Below, piece after piece: positions 1 through 6,557 of a stretch of 17,144 nucleotides of DNA. The notes under the pieces were generated by a model. The model made no database searches and had not been told where the DNA came from. It saw only the letters and a program-made list of their open reading frames with translations. A program made the position numbers and the translations under genes. This DNA comes from Actinomycetota bacterium. GTDB lineage: Bacteria; Actinomycetota; Thermoleophilia; Gaiellales; Gaiellaceae. The stretch lies in contig JACDCN010000012.1 in NCBI GenBank assembly GCA_013817555.1, positions 1 through 17,144 on the forward strand, given 5' to 3'. Position 1 is the first letter of the stretch. The number at the start of each line of letters is the position of its first letter.

Positions 1-406
1 GATGAGGCAGGAGGCCTGTTTCCTCGAGAACGAGACGAGCACAGCGCGCGAGATATTCGAGTGTCGTCTCACAGCCGAGCTCGCGCAGCTCCTCGCGCGC
101 GACCTTGTAGCGCAGCTCGGGCTTGTCACCAAGCGTGAAGAGCGCCTCGCGGCACCCGGCGGCAACACCCGCGCGCGCGATGGCGAGCACCTCCTCCTCG
201 GTCATGAACGCGCGCTCGCCACGCTTGGGCGGACGCGCGAACGTGCAGTAACCGCAGACGTCGCGGCAGAGCGTCGTCAGCGGGATGAAGACCTTCGGCG
301 AGTAGGTGACGAGCGAGCGAGCGCGCAGCCGGCGCGCCTCCGCGAGGAGCTCGTCGAGGGGCGCGGCGAGAAAGTCGACAACGTCGATCACGTTCTTCGC
401 GAGCAT
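1..406 (-). CDS. cofG: FO synthase (CofG/FbiC type, radical SAM), 5' part only
   Basis: Seen: the minus-strand frame from an ATG at 406 runs off the left edge and gives 135 residues. It contains the radical-SAM cysteine triad C-x3-C-x2-C (C47, C51, C54, in CRDVCGYC), preceded by the motif KVFIPLTTLC and followed by CTFARPP. Further on are an FTLGDKPELRY segment and a VLEETGLLPH segment. Known: these match 7,8-didemethyl-8-hydroxy-5-deazariboflavin (FO) synthase subunit 1, which with CofH joins tyrosine to a flavin precursor to build the F420 chromophore. The fragment is too short to tell a stand-alone CofG from the N-terminal half of a fused FbiC. The start is the only ATG near the expected N-terminus. 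I see no strong ribosome-binding site, so a slightly different start is possible. It fits the window because an F420-dependent-type oxidoreductase lies at 14987-15991. Confidence 0.88.
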   Translation of the reverse strand, partial: MLAKNVIDVVDFLAAPLDELLAEARRLRARSLVTYSPKVFIPLTTLCRDVCGYCTFARPPKRGERAFMTEEEVLAIARAGVAAGCREALFTLGDKPELRYKVAREELRELGCETTLEYLARCARLVLEETGLLPH

Positions 407-455
407 ACGTCGATCAGGCAGGGTCCCTTTCGTCTCAGGAACGAGAGCGAGCGAG

Positions 456-460
456 AGGAG
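456..460 (+). promoter_or_regulatory. Ribosome-binding site of the YCII-like remnant
   Basis: AGGAG lies 5 bases before the ATG at 466. It is a good Shine-Dalgarno match that survives although the reading frame behind it is broken, which suggests the gene was lost recently. Confidence 0.5.
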
Positions 461-465
461 ACAAG

Positions 466-730
466 ATGCGATTCCTGTTCCTGCGGCGATGCTGCGCGAG
501 CGAAACGCGTACCTGCTCGGCGAGGCCCTCCAAGGGCGTGAGTCAACGGCCGTCGTCCGCCCCTGGCGAGAAGCCACTCGTCACGGACGGGCCGTTCGCG
601 GAGACGAAGGAGGCAGTAGGGGCTTCTACGCCGTCACATGTGAAGCCGCGAGGAGGCGCTGGAGCTCCCCGGGCGGGTACCGCTGAGCCCCGGAGCCGCG
701 CTCGAGGTACGCCCGATCGTGGAGTTCTGA
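466..730 (+). pseudogene. Frameshifted YCII/DGPF-domain protein remnant
   Basis: No single frame encodes a sensible protein here, but pieces of one family appear in order across all three forward frames. They are MRFLFL from the ATG at 466, then YLLGEALQ (another frame), GEKPLVTDGPFAETKE (the first frame again), GFYAVTCE (second frame), and finally EALELPGRVPL and EVRPIVEF followed by TGA at 728-730 (third frame). Known: LVTDGPFAETKE, GGFY and EVRPIVEF are hallmarks of the YCII-related DGPF family, often found next to ECF sigma factors. Intact members are roughly 110-140 residues, and this remnant spans about 88 codons, so the N-terminal half has also lost sequence. Inference: a decayed gene with several indels. 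Assembly or sequencing error is the alternative, but at least four frame changes make that less likely. It is divergent from the FO synthase gene. Confidence 0.75.
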
Positions 731-747
731 CCACCTAAGAGCGGGGT

Positions 748-800
748 AGGCTGAAGCCTGGCCCATGATGGACGGATTGGGCCAGGCGTAAGTCTGGCCC
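748..800. terminator. Hairpin-rich convergent gap, related to the AGGCTGAAGCCT palindromes
   Basis: A perfect 10-bp inverted repeat pairs 756-765 (GCCTGGCCCA) with 778-787 (TGGGCCAGGC). An alternative stem pairs 779-785 with 794-800. The left part holds AGGCT-ga-AGCCT (748-759), the core of the palindromes near 13640 and 13720. It lies between two converging 3' ends: the YCII remnant ends at 730 and the binding-protein gene ends at 812. No T-run follows, so terminator function is inferred from position and stem strength only. Confidence 0.5.
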
Positions 801-811
801 GGTGTGAGGTG

Positions 812-2044
812 TTACAGCCGGTCCGACTCCCAGAGCCCGCCGAACGGCGCCCACTTGCCCTTCGTCCAGCGCTGGAGCTGCCCCTGCTGGATCGGGAAGT
901 TGTCGCCCTTTCCGGTCCTGACCGCGATGCCCGGGAGCAGGAACGGGTTCGCCGGGCTCGTGATCGAGCGCGCGCGCGCCAGGAGGCCGGCGCGGGTCGG
1001 ATTCGCACCCAGGCGCTTGAAGAGCGAGACCGTCTCGAAGGCGACCGCCATGCCGTACACGTGGTAGACGTCGCTCACGTTCGCGCCCTTCGCGTACTTC
1101 CCCATCACCGAGCGGTAGGACTTCATCCCCGGATCGTTCTTCCACTTCGGGTCGGTTGGGTCCTTGAGGAAGTTGAGTGAGATCGCGCCCTCGATCGACT
1201 TGTTCTTCCCGCCCTCGGATGCGAGCAGCATGATGTTCGAGGCGCCGGAGACGGAGTTGTTGATGATCCGCGGTCTCCACGCGAGTCGGTTCGCGTAGAC
1301 AAACGCCTGGATCGCGAACTTGGGCGTCGCGAAGATCGCGAGGACATTCGCCCCGGACGACTTGAGCTTCGCGACCTGTGACTGCACGTCAGGAGCGGTC
1401 ACCTCGTAGGATTCCGCCGCGACGACCTTCGAGCCAGAGCGCGCGAGCCCCCGCTTGAGCCCGACGAGGAGATCCTTGCCGTAGTCGTCGTTCTGGAGGA
1501 GGACGGCGATCTTCGCCTTCTTCATCGTCTTGGAGACGTATTGGCCGTACACCAAGCCCTCGGCCTGGTAGCTCGGCTGGAACCCGATCGTCCACGGATA
1601 CTTGACGGCGTCGCGGCCCCACGTGGTCGCCCCGGAGGCGACGAAGAGCTGTGGCACCTTCGTCTGATTCAGGTACTCGCGGACTGCGATGTTCTGCTCG
1701 GTGCCGAGCGAGTTGAAGATCGCGAACACCTTGTCCTGCTCGACGAGCTGCCGCGTGGCCTGGACCGACTGTGCGGGGTTGTAGGCATCGTCCACGATCT
1801 TGTACTCGAGCTTCCGCTTCGCGACGCCACCCTTGGCGTTGACGGAGTCGAAGTAGGCCTTCGCGCCGCGCGCGACCGAGGCGTACGCGGCCGCCGGTCC
1901 GGTGAGCGGCGATGTCCCCCCGAGGACGATCGACGTCGAGGTGATGCCCGGATCCGCGGTCGAGCCGGCGAATGCGCCCGGAAGCGCGCCGAGGGCGAGT
2001 GCGCTCACCACTGCTAGGGCCACGAGGGCCGACTGTCGTCTCAT
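812..2044 (-). CDS. Branched-chain-amino-acid-type ABC transporter substrate-binding protein
   Basis: 410 residues, the normal size for the Leu/Ile/Val-binding (Peripla_BP_6) family. Seen: a Sec signal peptide (MRRQ, a hydrophobic stretch at about 5-22, likely cleavage after AFA near residue 26). The start of the mature domain reads SIVLGGTSPLTGPAAAYASVARGAKAYFDSVNAKGGV-like, which is typical of this family. Later segments include VDDAYNPAQSVQATRQLVEQD and a QNDDYGKD loop. Known: these proteins capture amino acids, amides, short carboxylates or aromatic acids and hand them to a LivHM channel. It is the last gene of the operon, 18 bases after livM, with its own strong ribosome-binding site. 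That fits the need for more binding protein than permease. Odd: no lipobox cysteine is visible, although binding proteins of monoderm bacteria are usually lipoproteins. The ligand cannot be told from the sequence. Confidence 0.93.
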   Translation of the reverse strand: MRRQSALVALAVVSALALGALPGAFAGSTADPGITSTSIVLGGTSPLTGPAAAYASVARGAKAYFDSVNAKGGVAKRKLEYKIVDDAYNPAQSVQATRQLVEQDKVFAIFNSLGTEQNIAVREYLNQTKVPQLFVASGATTWGRDAVKYPWTIGFQPSYQAEGLVYGQYVSKTMKKAKIAVLLQNDDYGKDLLVGLKRGLARSGSKVVAAESYEVTAPDVQSQVAKLKSSGANVLAIFATPKFAIQAFVYANRLAWRPRIINNSVSGASNIMLLASEGGKNKSIEGAISLNFLKDPTDPKWKNDPGMKSYRSVMGKYAKGANVSDVYHVYGMAVAFETVSLFKRLGANPTRAGLLARARSITSPANPFLLPGIAVRTGKGDNFPIQQGQLQRWTKGKWAPFGGLWESDRL

Positions 2045-2049
2045 CGTCT

Positions 2050-2055
2050 CTCCTT
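2050..2055 (-). promoter_or_regulatory. Strong ribosome-binding site of the binding-protein gene
   Basis: Read on the minus strand, AAGGAG ends 5 bases before the ATG at 2044. It is the best Shine-Dalgarno sequence in the importer operon and fixes the start. Confidence 0.7.
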
Positions 2056-2062
2056 GGGGTCG

Positions 2063-3148
2063 TTAGCCGCTACGAGAGTAGCGCCAGCGCGTGAGCGTCT
2101 GCCCCGCCCGGCGGAACAGGCCGCCGACTCCGTTCGGGAGGAAGAACATGAGCAGGATGAGGACGATGCCGTAGATGATCGCGGGCGCGCCCGGCTCTTT
2201 CGTGCGATCCACGATGAAACCGGGGAGCCGCGAGGCCACGCCCTCGCCCTGCGCCCAGAGCGGCAGGAACTGGATGAAGATTGCACCCACGACGAGGCCC
2301 GAGAGCCCGCCGAGGCCCCCGACCACCACGCCCACGAGGAGGAAGATAGAGAGCGCGATCGGGAAGGTGTCCGGGTTGACGAACGTCGTCGCGATGGCGA
2401 AGAGCGAACCGGCCACGCCCGCATATGCGGCGCTGATCCCGAAGGCGAGCGTCTTGTAGTGGGCAAGGCTGACGCCGGAGGACACCGCAGCCGTCTCACT
2501 GTCCCGCACGGCGCGGAAGGCGCGCCCGGTACGGCCGCGGAGAATGAGCCAGGCGATGCCGAAAAGCACGAGCGCTATCGACCAGCAGAGGTAGTAGAGC
2601 CAGTCGTTGAAGACGAGCTCGCGCCCGGCGATGTCGACGGGGATGATCCCGGCCGTGAGCTCGGGCAGGCCGAAAAGGTTGACCCCGGACCCGCCGCCTG
2701 AGAACTCCTCGAAGCGCTTGACCACCGACGGCAGCGCAACCGCGATCGCGAAGGTGGCCAGCGCGAGATAGAGGCCGGAGAGCCGGAGCGCCGGGAGGCC
2801 GAACGCGAGCCCGAAGAGCCCGGCGACGAGGCCGGCGATAGGGATCGTCCAGACGTCCTTCATCCCGCCGCCGATCCCGAGCAGCCCTTCCTGCCCGAAC
2901 TGCTCGTTTCCGGCCATGAGGAGCGCGGTCGTGTATCCCCCGATCGCCATGAAGGCCCCGTGGCCGAGCGAGATCTGTCCCGTGTACCCGGTCAGGATGT
3001 TGAGGCCGAGCAGCGCGATCAGATAGATGCCCACGTAGGCGAACTGCTGGGCACGAAAAGTGCTTATCCACTCGGGGAGGAGGAAGACGAGAACGACGAG
3101 GAGCGCGAAGCCGACGAAACCGGTGACGCGCGTGAGGTTGGGGTTCAT
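2063..3148 (-). CDS. livM: Liv-type ABC transporter permease, LivM family
   Basis: 361 residues, many hydrophobic membrane segments. Seen: the LivM signature LTGYTGQISLGHGAFMAIGG at about 52-71. The cytoplasmic coupling-loop region reads GRTGRAFRAVRDSETAA, followed by SAAYAGVAGSLFA, as in other LivM permeases. Known: LivM pairs with LivH to form the channel of the hydrophobic-amino-acid-type (HAAT) importer. The frame stays open upstream to 3472, but that extension lies inside livH and has no membrane character. The ATG at 3148 overlaps the livH stop codon as ATGA, so the downstream start is chosen. The overlap suggests translational coupling to livH. Confidence 0.94.
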   Translation of the reverse strand: MNPNLTRVTGFVGFALLVVLVFLLPEWISTFRAQQFAYVGIYLIALLGLNILTGYTGQISLGHGAFMAIGGYTTALLMAGNEQFGQEGLLGIGGGMKDVWTIPIAGLVAGLFGLAFGLPALRLSGLYLALATFAIAVALPSVVKRFEEFSGGGSGVNLFGLPELTAGIIPVDIAGRELVFNDWLYYLCWSIALVLFGIAWLILRGRTGRAFRAVRDSETAAVSSGVSLAHYKTLAFGISAAYAGVAGSLFAIATTFVNPDTFPIALSIFLLVGVVVGGLGGLSGLVVGAIFIQFLPLWAQGEGVASRLPGFIVDRTKEPGAPAIIYGIVLILLMFFLPNGVGGLFRRAGQTLTRWRYSRSG

Positions 3149-4044
3149 ACGCGCTTCACTTCCGGACGGCCGAACAAGCCCGATGGCTTGACGAGCAGAA
3201 CGACGAGGATCACGAGCAGGGCTACCGGAAGCTTCAGCTCCGCACCGACGAAGTCGACATAGACGCCGATCAGGTTGAGCATCACCCCGAGCGTCAGCCC
3301 TCCCACGACCGCGCCGAGCGGGGAGTCGATTCCGCCGAGGATCGCCGCCGCGAACGCGTAGATGAGGATCGGTTGCATCATCTGCGGATCGAGTCCGACG
3401 CTCGGAGCGGTGAGCATCCCAGCGACGGCGCCCAGCACTGCCGCGAGCCCCCACCCCAGCGCGAGCATCCACGTCACGCGGACTCCGACCAGGCGGGCCT
3501 CGTTGGGATTGACCGCGGCGGCGCGCAGCGCGAGACCAACCTTCGTGAACTGGAAGAGAAGCCAGAGGAGAATCACGATTCCGATCGTGACGGCGATCGT
3601 CCCGATGTCCCCTACGGAGACGATCACGCCACCGATGTCGAGCGTGTCAGTCCCGAAGGGGCTCGCGAGCGCCTGCGGCTCCCCGCTCCACTGCCAGACG
3701 ACGAAGCCGTTGATCGCGATCAGCAGGCCGATGGTGACGATCACAACCCGCAGGACGTTTCCGCGCTCGACCGGCCGGATCACGACGCGGTGGGTGACGA
3801 CGCCGAAGAGGAACGAGAAGCCGACCGTTGCGACGAACGCCGGCCAGTAGCTCCAGCCGTGGTTGACGGTCAGCGTCCACGCGATGTACGTGCACAGCGT
3901 GGCCATCTCTCCTTGGGAGAAATTGATGACCCCGGTGGAGCGATGGATGATCACAAGCGCGAGAGCTAGGGCCGCGTAGACCCCGCCTGACGCGAGGCCG
4001 GACACGACCTGCTGCATGAAGTCGGCGAACGCGGCGGCGACCAT
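3145..4044 (-). CDS. livH: Liv-type ABC transporter permease, LivH family
   Basis: 299 residues, close to the family norm of about 290-310, largely hydrophobic. Seen: the LivH hallmark STGVINFSQGEMATL at about 36-50 and the coupling-loop region LRAAAVNPNEARLVGV, followed by GWGLAAVLGAVAGMLTAP. Known: this is the second channel subunit of the HAAT importer in the cytoplasmic membrane. It starts 7 bases after the livF stop at 4052 and shares ATGA with livM at its end. The C-terminal VLLVKPSGLFGRPEVKRV segment is typical of the family. The start at 4044 gives a normal N-terminus with a short amphipathic lead before the first membrane helix. Confidence 0.94.
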   Translation of the reverse strand: MVAAAFADFMQQVVSGLASGGVYAALALALVIIHRSTGVINFSQGEMATLCTYIAWTLTVNHGWSYWPAFVATVGFSFLFGVVTHRVVIRPVERGNVLRVVIVTIGLLIAINGFVVWQWSGEPQALASPFGTDTLDIGGVIVSVGDIGTIAVTIGIVILLWLLFQFTKVGLALRAAAVNPNEARLVGVRVTWMLALGWGLAAVLGAVAGMLTAPSVGLDPQMMQPILIYAFAAAILGGIDSPLGAVVGGLTLGVMLNLIGVYVDFVGAELKLPVALLVILVVLLVKPSGLFGRPEVKRV

Positions 4045-4051
4045 TGCGTCT

Positions 4052-4759
4052 CTAGTACCCCAGGTACGAGCGGCGCACCGACTCGTCTCCCTGTAGCTGC
4101 TCGCTCGTCCCCGTCAGCGCCACCCGGCCGACCTCGAGCACGTACGCGCGCGAGGAGCTGCGAAGGGCGATGCGCGCGTCCTGCTCGACCACGAGCACCG
4201 TCAGCCCCTCTTTCTCGTTCAGCTCGCGGACGATGCGGAAGAACTCCCGCACGATCATCGGCGCGAGACCGAGCGACGGCTCGTCCAGGAGAAGGAGCCG
4301 CGGCCTGCCCATCAGCGCTCGCGCGAGCGCGAGCATCTGCTGTTCGCCTCCGGAAAGCGTCCCCGCGCGCTGGCCGCCACGCTCGACCATCCAGGGGAAG
4401 TACTCGGACATCCGCGCGATGTCCTCTTTCACCTGGCGGTCGCGGCGGGTGTAGGCGCCGAGCTTGAGGTTCTCGGTGACGCTCAGCTCGACGAAGGTGC
4501 CGCGGCCCTCGGGAACGTGCGCGATCCCCGCTTTGGCGGCAGCCTCGGGACCGCCCCTGATCTGCTTTCCGGCGAGCTCGATGCTCCCGCTGCGCGAGAC
4601 GGTGCCGGAAATCGCGCGCAGGGTGGTCGTCTTGCCTGCGCCGTTCGCGCCGAGGACGGCGACGACCTCGCCTTCCGAGACCGTCAGCGAGACGTCTCGC
4701 AGAGCTTGAACGGGTCCGTAGTGGGCCTCTACCTGGTCGAGCTCGAGGAGCGTGGTCAT
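4052..4759 (-). CDS. livF: Liv-type ABC transporter ATP-binding protein, LivF family
   Basis: 235 residues, the usual LivF length. Seen: Walker A GANGAGKTT (37-45), the HVPEGRGTF segment (81-89) diagnostic of LivF, the ABC signature LSGGEQQ (135-141), Walker B LLLLDE (155-160) and PSLGLAP just after it. The switch region reads VEQDA, where many ABC proteins have a histidine; Q/D variants are normal in LivF. Known: LivF and LivG form the ATPase pair on the cytoplasmic side of LivHM. The gene overlaps livG by four bases (ATGA at 4756-4759) and is followed 7 bases later by livH. That makes one transcription unit. Confidence 0.95.
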   Translation of the reverse strand: MTTLLELDQVEAHYGPVQALRDVSLTVSEGEVVAVLGANGAGKTTTLRAISGTVSRSGSIELAGKQIRGGPEAAAKAGIAHVPEGRGTFVELSVTENLKLGAYTRRDRQVKEDIARMSEYFPWMVERGGQRAGTLSGGEQQMLALARALMGRPRLLLLDEPSLGLAPMIVREFFRIVRELNEKEGLTVLVVEQDARIALRSSSRAYVLEVGRVALTGTSEQLQGDESVRRSYLGY

Positions 4760-5547
4760 GCGCGCTCGTCCTCGTCAGGTGGCTCGTTGGCCGGGGCCAC
4801 AGGCTGGCTCGAGTCAGACGCCTGCTCCCCGTCCTCCTCCTCGCTGCCGAGGTACGCCTCGATCACCGCGGGGTCCGCCCGCACCTGCGCCGGTGCACCG
4901 TCGGCGATCTTTCGGCCGAAGCTGAGGACATTCACATGGTCGGAGATCGACATGACGAGGTTCATGTGATGCTCGACGAGCAGAATCGTGAGCTCGAGGT
5001 CGTCGCGGAGCCGGCGAACGAAAACGCCGAGCTCGGCCACCTCCTCGTGATTCAGGCCACCCGCGGGCTCGTCGAGCAACAGAAGGCGCGGCTTCGCAAC
5101 GAGAGCGCGCGCCAACTCGACCCGCTTCTGTATCCCGTAGGGCAGCGCTGCAGCGGGGAAGTGCGCGCGCTCCTTCAGCCCGACGACATCGAGAACCTCG
5201 AGCGCCTCCGTCTCTCCCACCTTTCGCCCGCGCCCGTGCGCTCCCACGAGGACGTTCTCGAGCACCGACATCGTCCGGAAGAGCTGGATGTTTTGGAAGG
5301 TGCGCGCGATGCCCTTCTGCACGATCCTGTGCGGCGGCGCCCTCAAAATCGATTCGCCGTCGAGGTCGACCGCACCCGAGTCGGGCTTGTAGAGGCGCGT
5401 GATGACGTTGAACGCGGTGGTCTTGCCGGCGCCGTTCGGGCCGATGAGCCCAGAGATGTGTCCTTCCTGGACGTCGAAGGAGACGCCATCGAGGGCGACG
5501 ATGCCCCCGAAGCGGAGTGTGACGTCCCGAACCGAGAGCAGGGCCAT
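4756..5547 (-). CDS. livG: Liv-type ABC transporter ATP-binding protein, LivG family
   Basis: 263 residues. Seen: Walker A GPNGAGKTT (36-44), ARTFQNIQLF (81-90) with the Q-loop glutamine Q85, a divergent signature LPYGIQKR (135-142) in place of LSGGQ as is usual in LivG, Walker B LLLLDE (155-160), NHEE after it, and the switch histidines VEHHM (191-195). Known: it is the larger ATPase of the HAAT importer. It is the first gene of the operon, with a promoter-like sequence just upstream at 5557-5586. Odd: after the usual AYLG end (about 231-234) there is a tail of about 29 residues rich in E, D, S, P and Q that LivG proteins normally lack. The tail is probably disordered and its role is unknown. 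Confidence 0.95.
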   Translation of the reverse strand: MALLSVRDVTLRFGGIVALDGVSFDVQEGHISGLIGPNGAGKTTAFNVITRLYKPDSGAVDLDGESILRAPPHRIVQKGIARTFQNIQLFRTMSVLENVLVGAHGRGRKVGETEALEVLDVVGLKERAHFPAAALPYGIQKRVELARALVAKPRLLLLDEPAGGLNHEEVAELGVFVRRLRDDLELTILLVEHHMNLVMSISDHVNVLSFGRKIADGAPAQVRADPAVIEAYLGSEEEDGEQASDSSQPVAPANEPPDEDERA

Positions 5548-5556
5548 CGGCGCTCT

Positions 5557-5586
5557 ACCCTAAACGGGTTCCGCGCACACTGGCAA
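5557..5586 (-). promoter_or_regulatory. Predicted promoter of the liv importer operon
   Basis: On the minus strand, TTGCCA (5586-5581, 5 of 6 matches to TTGACA) is followed after 18 bases by TAGGGT (5562-5557, fits the actinobacterial TANNNT -10). The livG ATG at 5547 begins 9 bases after the -10 box, so the 5' leader would be very short or absent. It lies in the 52-base gap between vapC and livG, so the importer can be transcribed independently of vapBC. Confidence 0.5.
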
Positions 5587-5599
5587 CGACGGGACGGTC

Positions 5600-6028
5600 T
5601 CAGTCGCCTGGCGTCTGCCAGTCGAGACCGGGAAAACGGGCGAAGTCGGAGTCGTACGACACGAGCTCACAGCCATGCTCGAGTGCGAGCGCCGCCAGAT
5701 GGACGTCGTTGACGAGGTTCCCGGCGGTCCCTACGCCGGACAGAAGCTCGGCCACTACGTCGAGATGTCGGTGCGTGGGCTCCACGATCACCGCGGTAGG
5801 TCGTGCAAGCCAGGTTCGCAGAACGTCTATCGCGTCGTTCGACGCCAGTGGCCGCGGGAACAACGCTTCATGAGTCGCGAGTCGGAGAAACGCGAGCAGG
5901 GCGATCCACGCGAAGGCAACCGTCTCGTTGCCTGAGAAGGACGCGTCGAGCCAGGCTCGCGCCACGCGATGTCGTGGGGACGCTTCGTTGACGGCGTAAA
6001 GAAGCACGTTGGCGTCCACCAGCTTCAC
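5600..6028 (-). CDS. vapC: VapC-family PIN-domain toxin (ribonuclease)
   Basis: 142 residues, a normal VapC size. Seen: the PIN-domain start MKLVDANVLLYAVNE with D5, a central WIALLAFLRLAT helix (41-52), NLVNDVHLAALALEHG (104-119) with D108, and the C-terminal YDSDFARFPGL (125-135) with D126 and D128. These acidic residues would bind the catalytic metal ion. The glutamate found in the central helix of many VapC proteins is absent, as in other members of this LLAFLRL subgroup that I recall. Known: VapC toxins cut tRNA or rRNA and are blocked by the partner antitoxin. The gene begins 6 bases after the antitoxin stop codon, so the two are co-transcribed. Cleavage target unknown. Confidence 0.92.
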   Translation of the reverse strand: MKLVDANVLLYAVNEASPRHRVARAWLDASFSGNETVAFAWIALLAFLRLATHEALFPRPLASNDAIDVLRTWLARPTAVIVEPTHRHLDVVAELLSGVGTAGNLVNDVHLAALALEHGCELVSYDSDFARFPGLDWQTPGD

Positions 6029-6034
6029 GTCGGC

Positions 6035-6289
6035 CTACTTCCGGAGCGCGATCTTGCGCACAAGCTCCTCGTCCTCGAGCTCACCCGCGAGTTGGAGCGC
6101 CTTCTCGAGCGGCACGTGCGGTTTCCCCAAATCGAAGGTCGGGGTCGCGAAGGCAGCGTCGTCGCGCTTGGAAGCAAGCCCGGAGCGGATGGCGAGATTC
6201 ACCGCCTCCTTGAAGCTCACGCCTCGTTCGCGCATCAGCTTCTTGACGAGAATCTCGACATCGGAGTCGAGCGTGATGGTCGTACGCAC
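6035..6289 (-). CDS. vapB: VapB-family antitoxin (ribbon-helix-helix)
   Basis: 84 residues. Seen: N-terminal RTTITLDSDVEILVKKLMRE (2-21), a strand followed by a helix, then GVSFKEAVNLAIRSGL (23-38). This is the ribbon-helix-helix DNA-binding layout of VapB/DUF2191-type antitoxins. The C-terminal part (about 45-84), with FDLGKPHVPLEKALQLAGELEDEE, would wrap and inhibit the toxin. The start is GTG at 6289. The nearby ATG triplets (6300-6298 and 6297-6295) are out of frame and there is no Shine-Dalgarno sequence. A promoter with its -10 box ending 6 bases before the GTG suggests a leaderless mRNA. Known: such antitoxins repress their own operon, and the repeats at 6294-6330 are the obvious candidate binding sites. 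Confidence 0.9.
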   Translation of the reverse strand: MRTTITLDSDVEILVKKLMRERGVSFKEAVNLAIRSGLASKRDDAAFATPTFDLGKPHVPLEKALQLAGELEDEELVRKIALRK

Positions 6290-6293
6290 ACTT

Positions 6294-6330
6294 GCATCAT
6301 AGCATCAATTATTTAAGCATCAATGCATCA
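6294..6330 (-). promoter_or_regulatory. vapBC promoter embedded in four GCATCA operator repeats
   Basis: On the minus strand, TTGATG (6323-6318, -35-like) is followed after 16 bases by TATGAT (6301-6296, -10, 5 of 6 matches). The -10 ends 6 bases before the GTG of vapB. GCATCA occurs on the plus strand at 6294, 6302, 6317 and 6325, so two pairs with 8-base spacing are 15 bases apart between their facing copies. The repeats overlap both promoter boxes. Inference: cooperative binding of VapB dimers here shuts off transcription. Confidence 0.65.
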
Positions 6331-6374
6331 GTTCCTATCTCGCGCTGGAGGCTGAACAGCAGATTGATCCGGCT

Positions 6375-6527
6375 CGGTGTCAGACACCGGCACTGGCCGC
6401 GCTCACCGTGAGCCGTCCGAAACGGGTCTCCGTGCGCCCACGGGCGTCCCGCCTGGTCATCGCTTGTGGACAACTCGGCACAGAATCGGCACGAAGCAGT
6501 CTTGACAGAAAACGGTGTCTGGCACCG
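6375..6527. repeat. Inverted pair of CGGTGTC-a-GACACCG palindromes (REPIN-like)
   Basis: A perfect palindrome with 7-bp arms, CGGTGTCAGACACCG, lies at 6375-6389. A one-mismatch copy, CGGTGTCTGGCACCG, lies at 6513-6527. The second is the reverse complement of the first except for one base, so the pair has the inverted layout of REP doublets (REPINs). The 123 bases between them contain no gene I can recognise. The element fills the gap between the vapBC promoter and the acyl-CoA operon. Confidence 0.5.
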
Positions 6528-6557
6528 ATTCGCCTGAACGCACTACGATCGGTCGGG

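Noticed and set aside
3149..3472. N-terminal extension of livM
   Set aside because: It lies entirely inside livH, is not hydrophobic, and the ATG at 3148 overlaps the livH stop as is usual in this operon type.
6294..6330. CRISPR-like array from the GCATCA repeats
   Set aside because: The repeats are six bases long, only four in number, and overlap a promoter. They fit operator half-sites and not a CRISPR array; no array or cas gene was seen in the window.
6502..6507. TTGACA as a -35 box for the acyl-CoA operon
   Set aside because: No -10-like hexamer lies 16-18 bases downstream. The only TANNNT candidate (TACGAT, 6544-6549) is 36 bases away.
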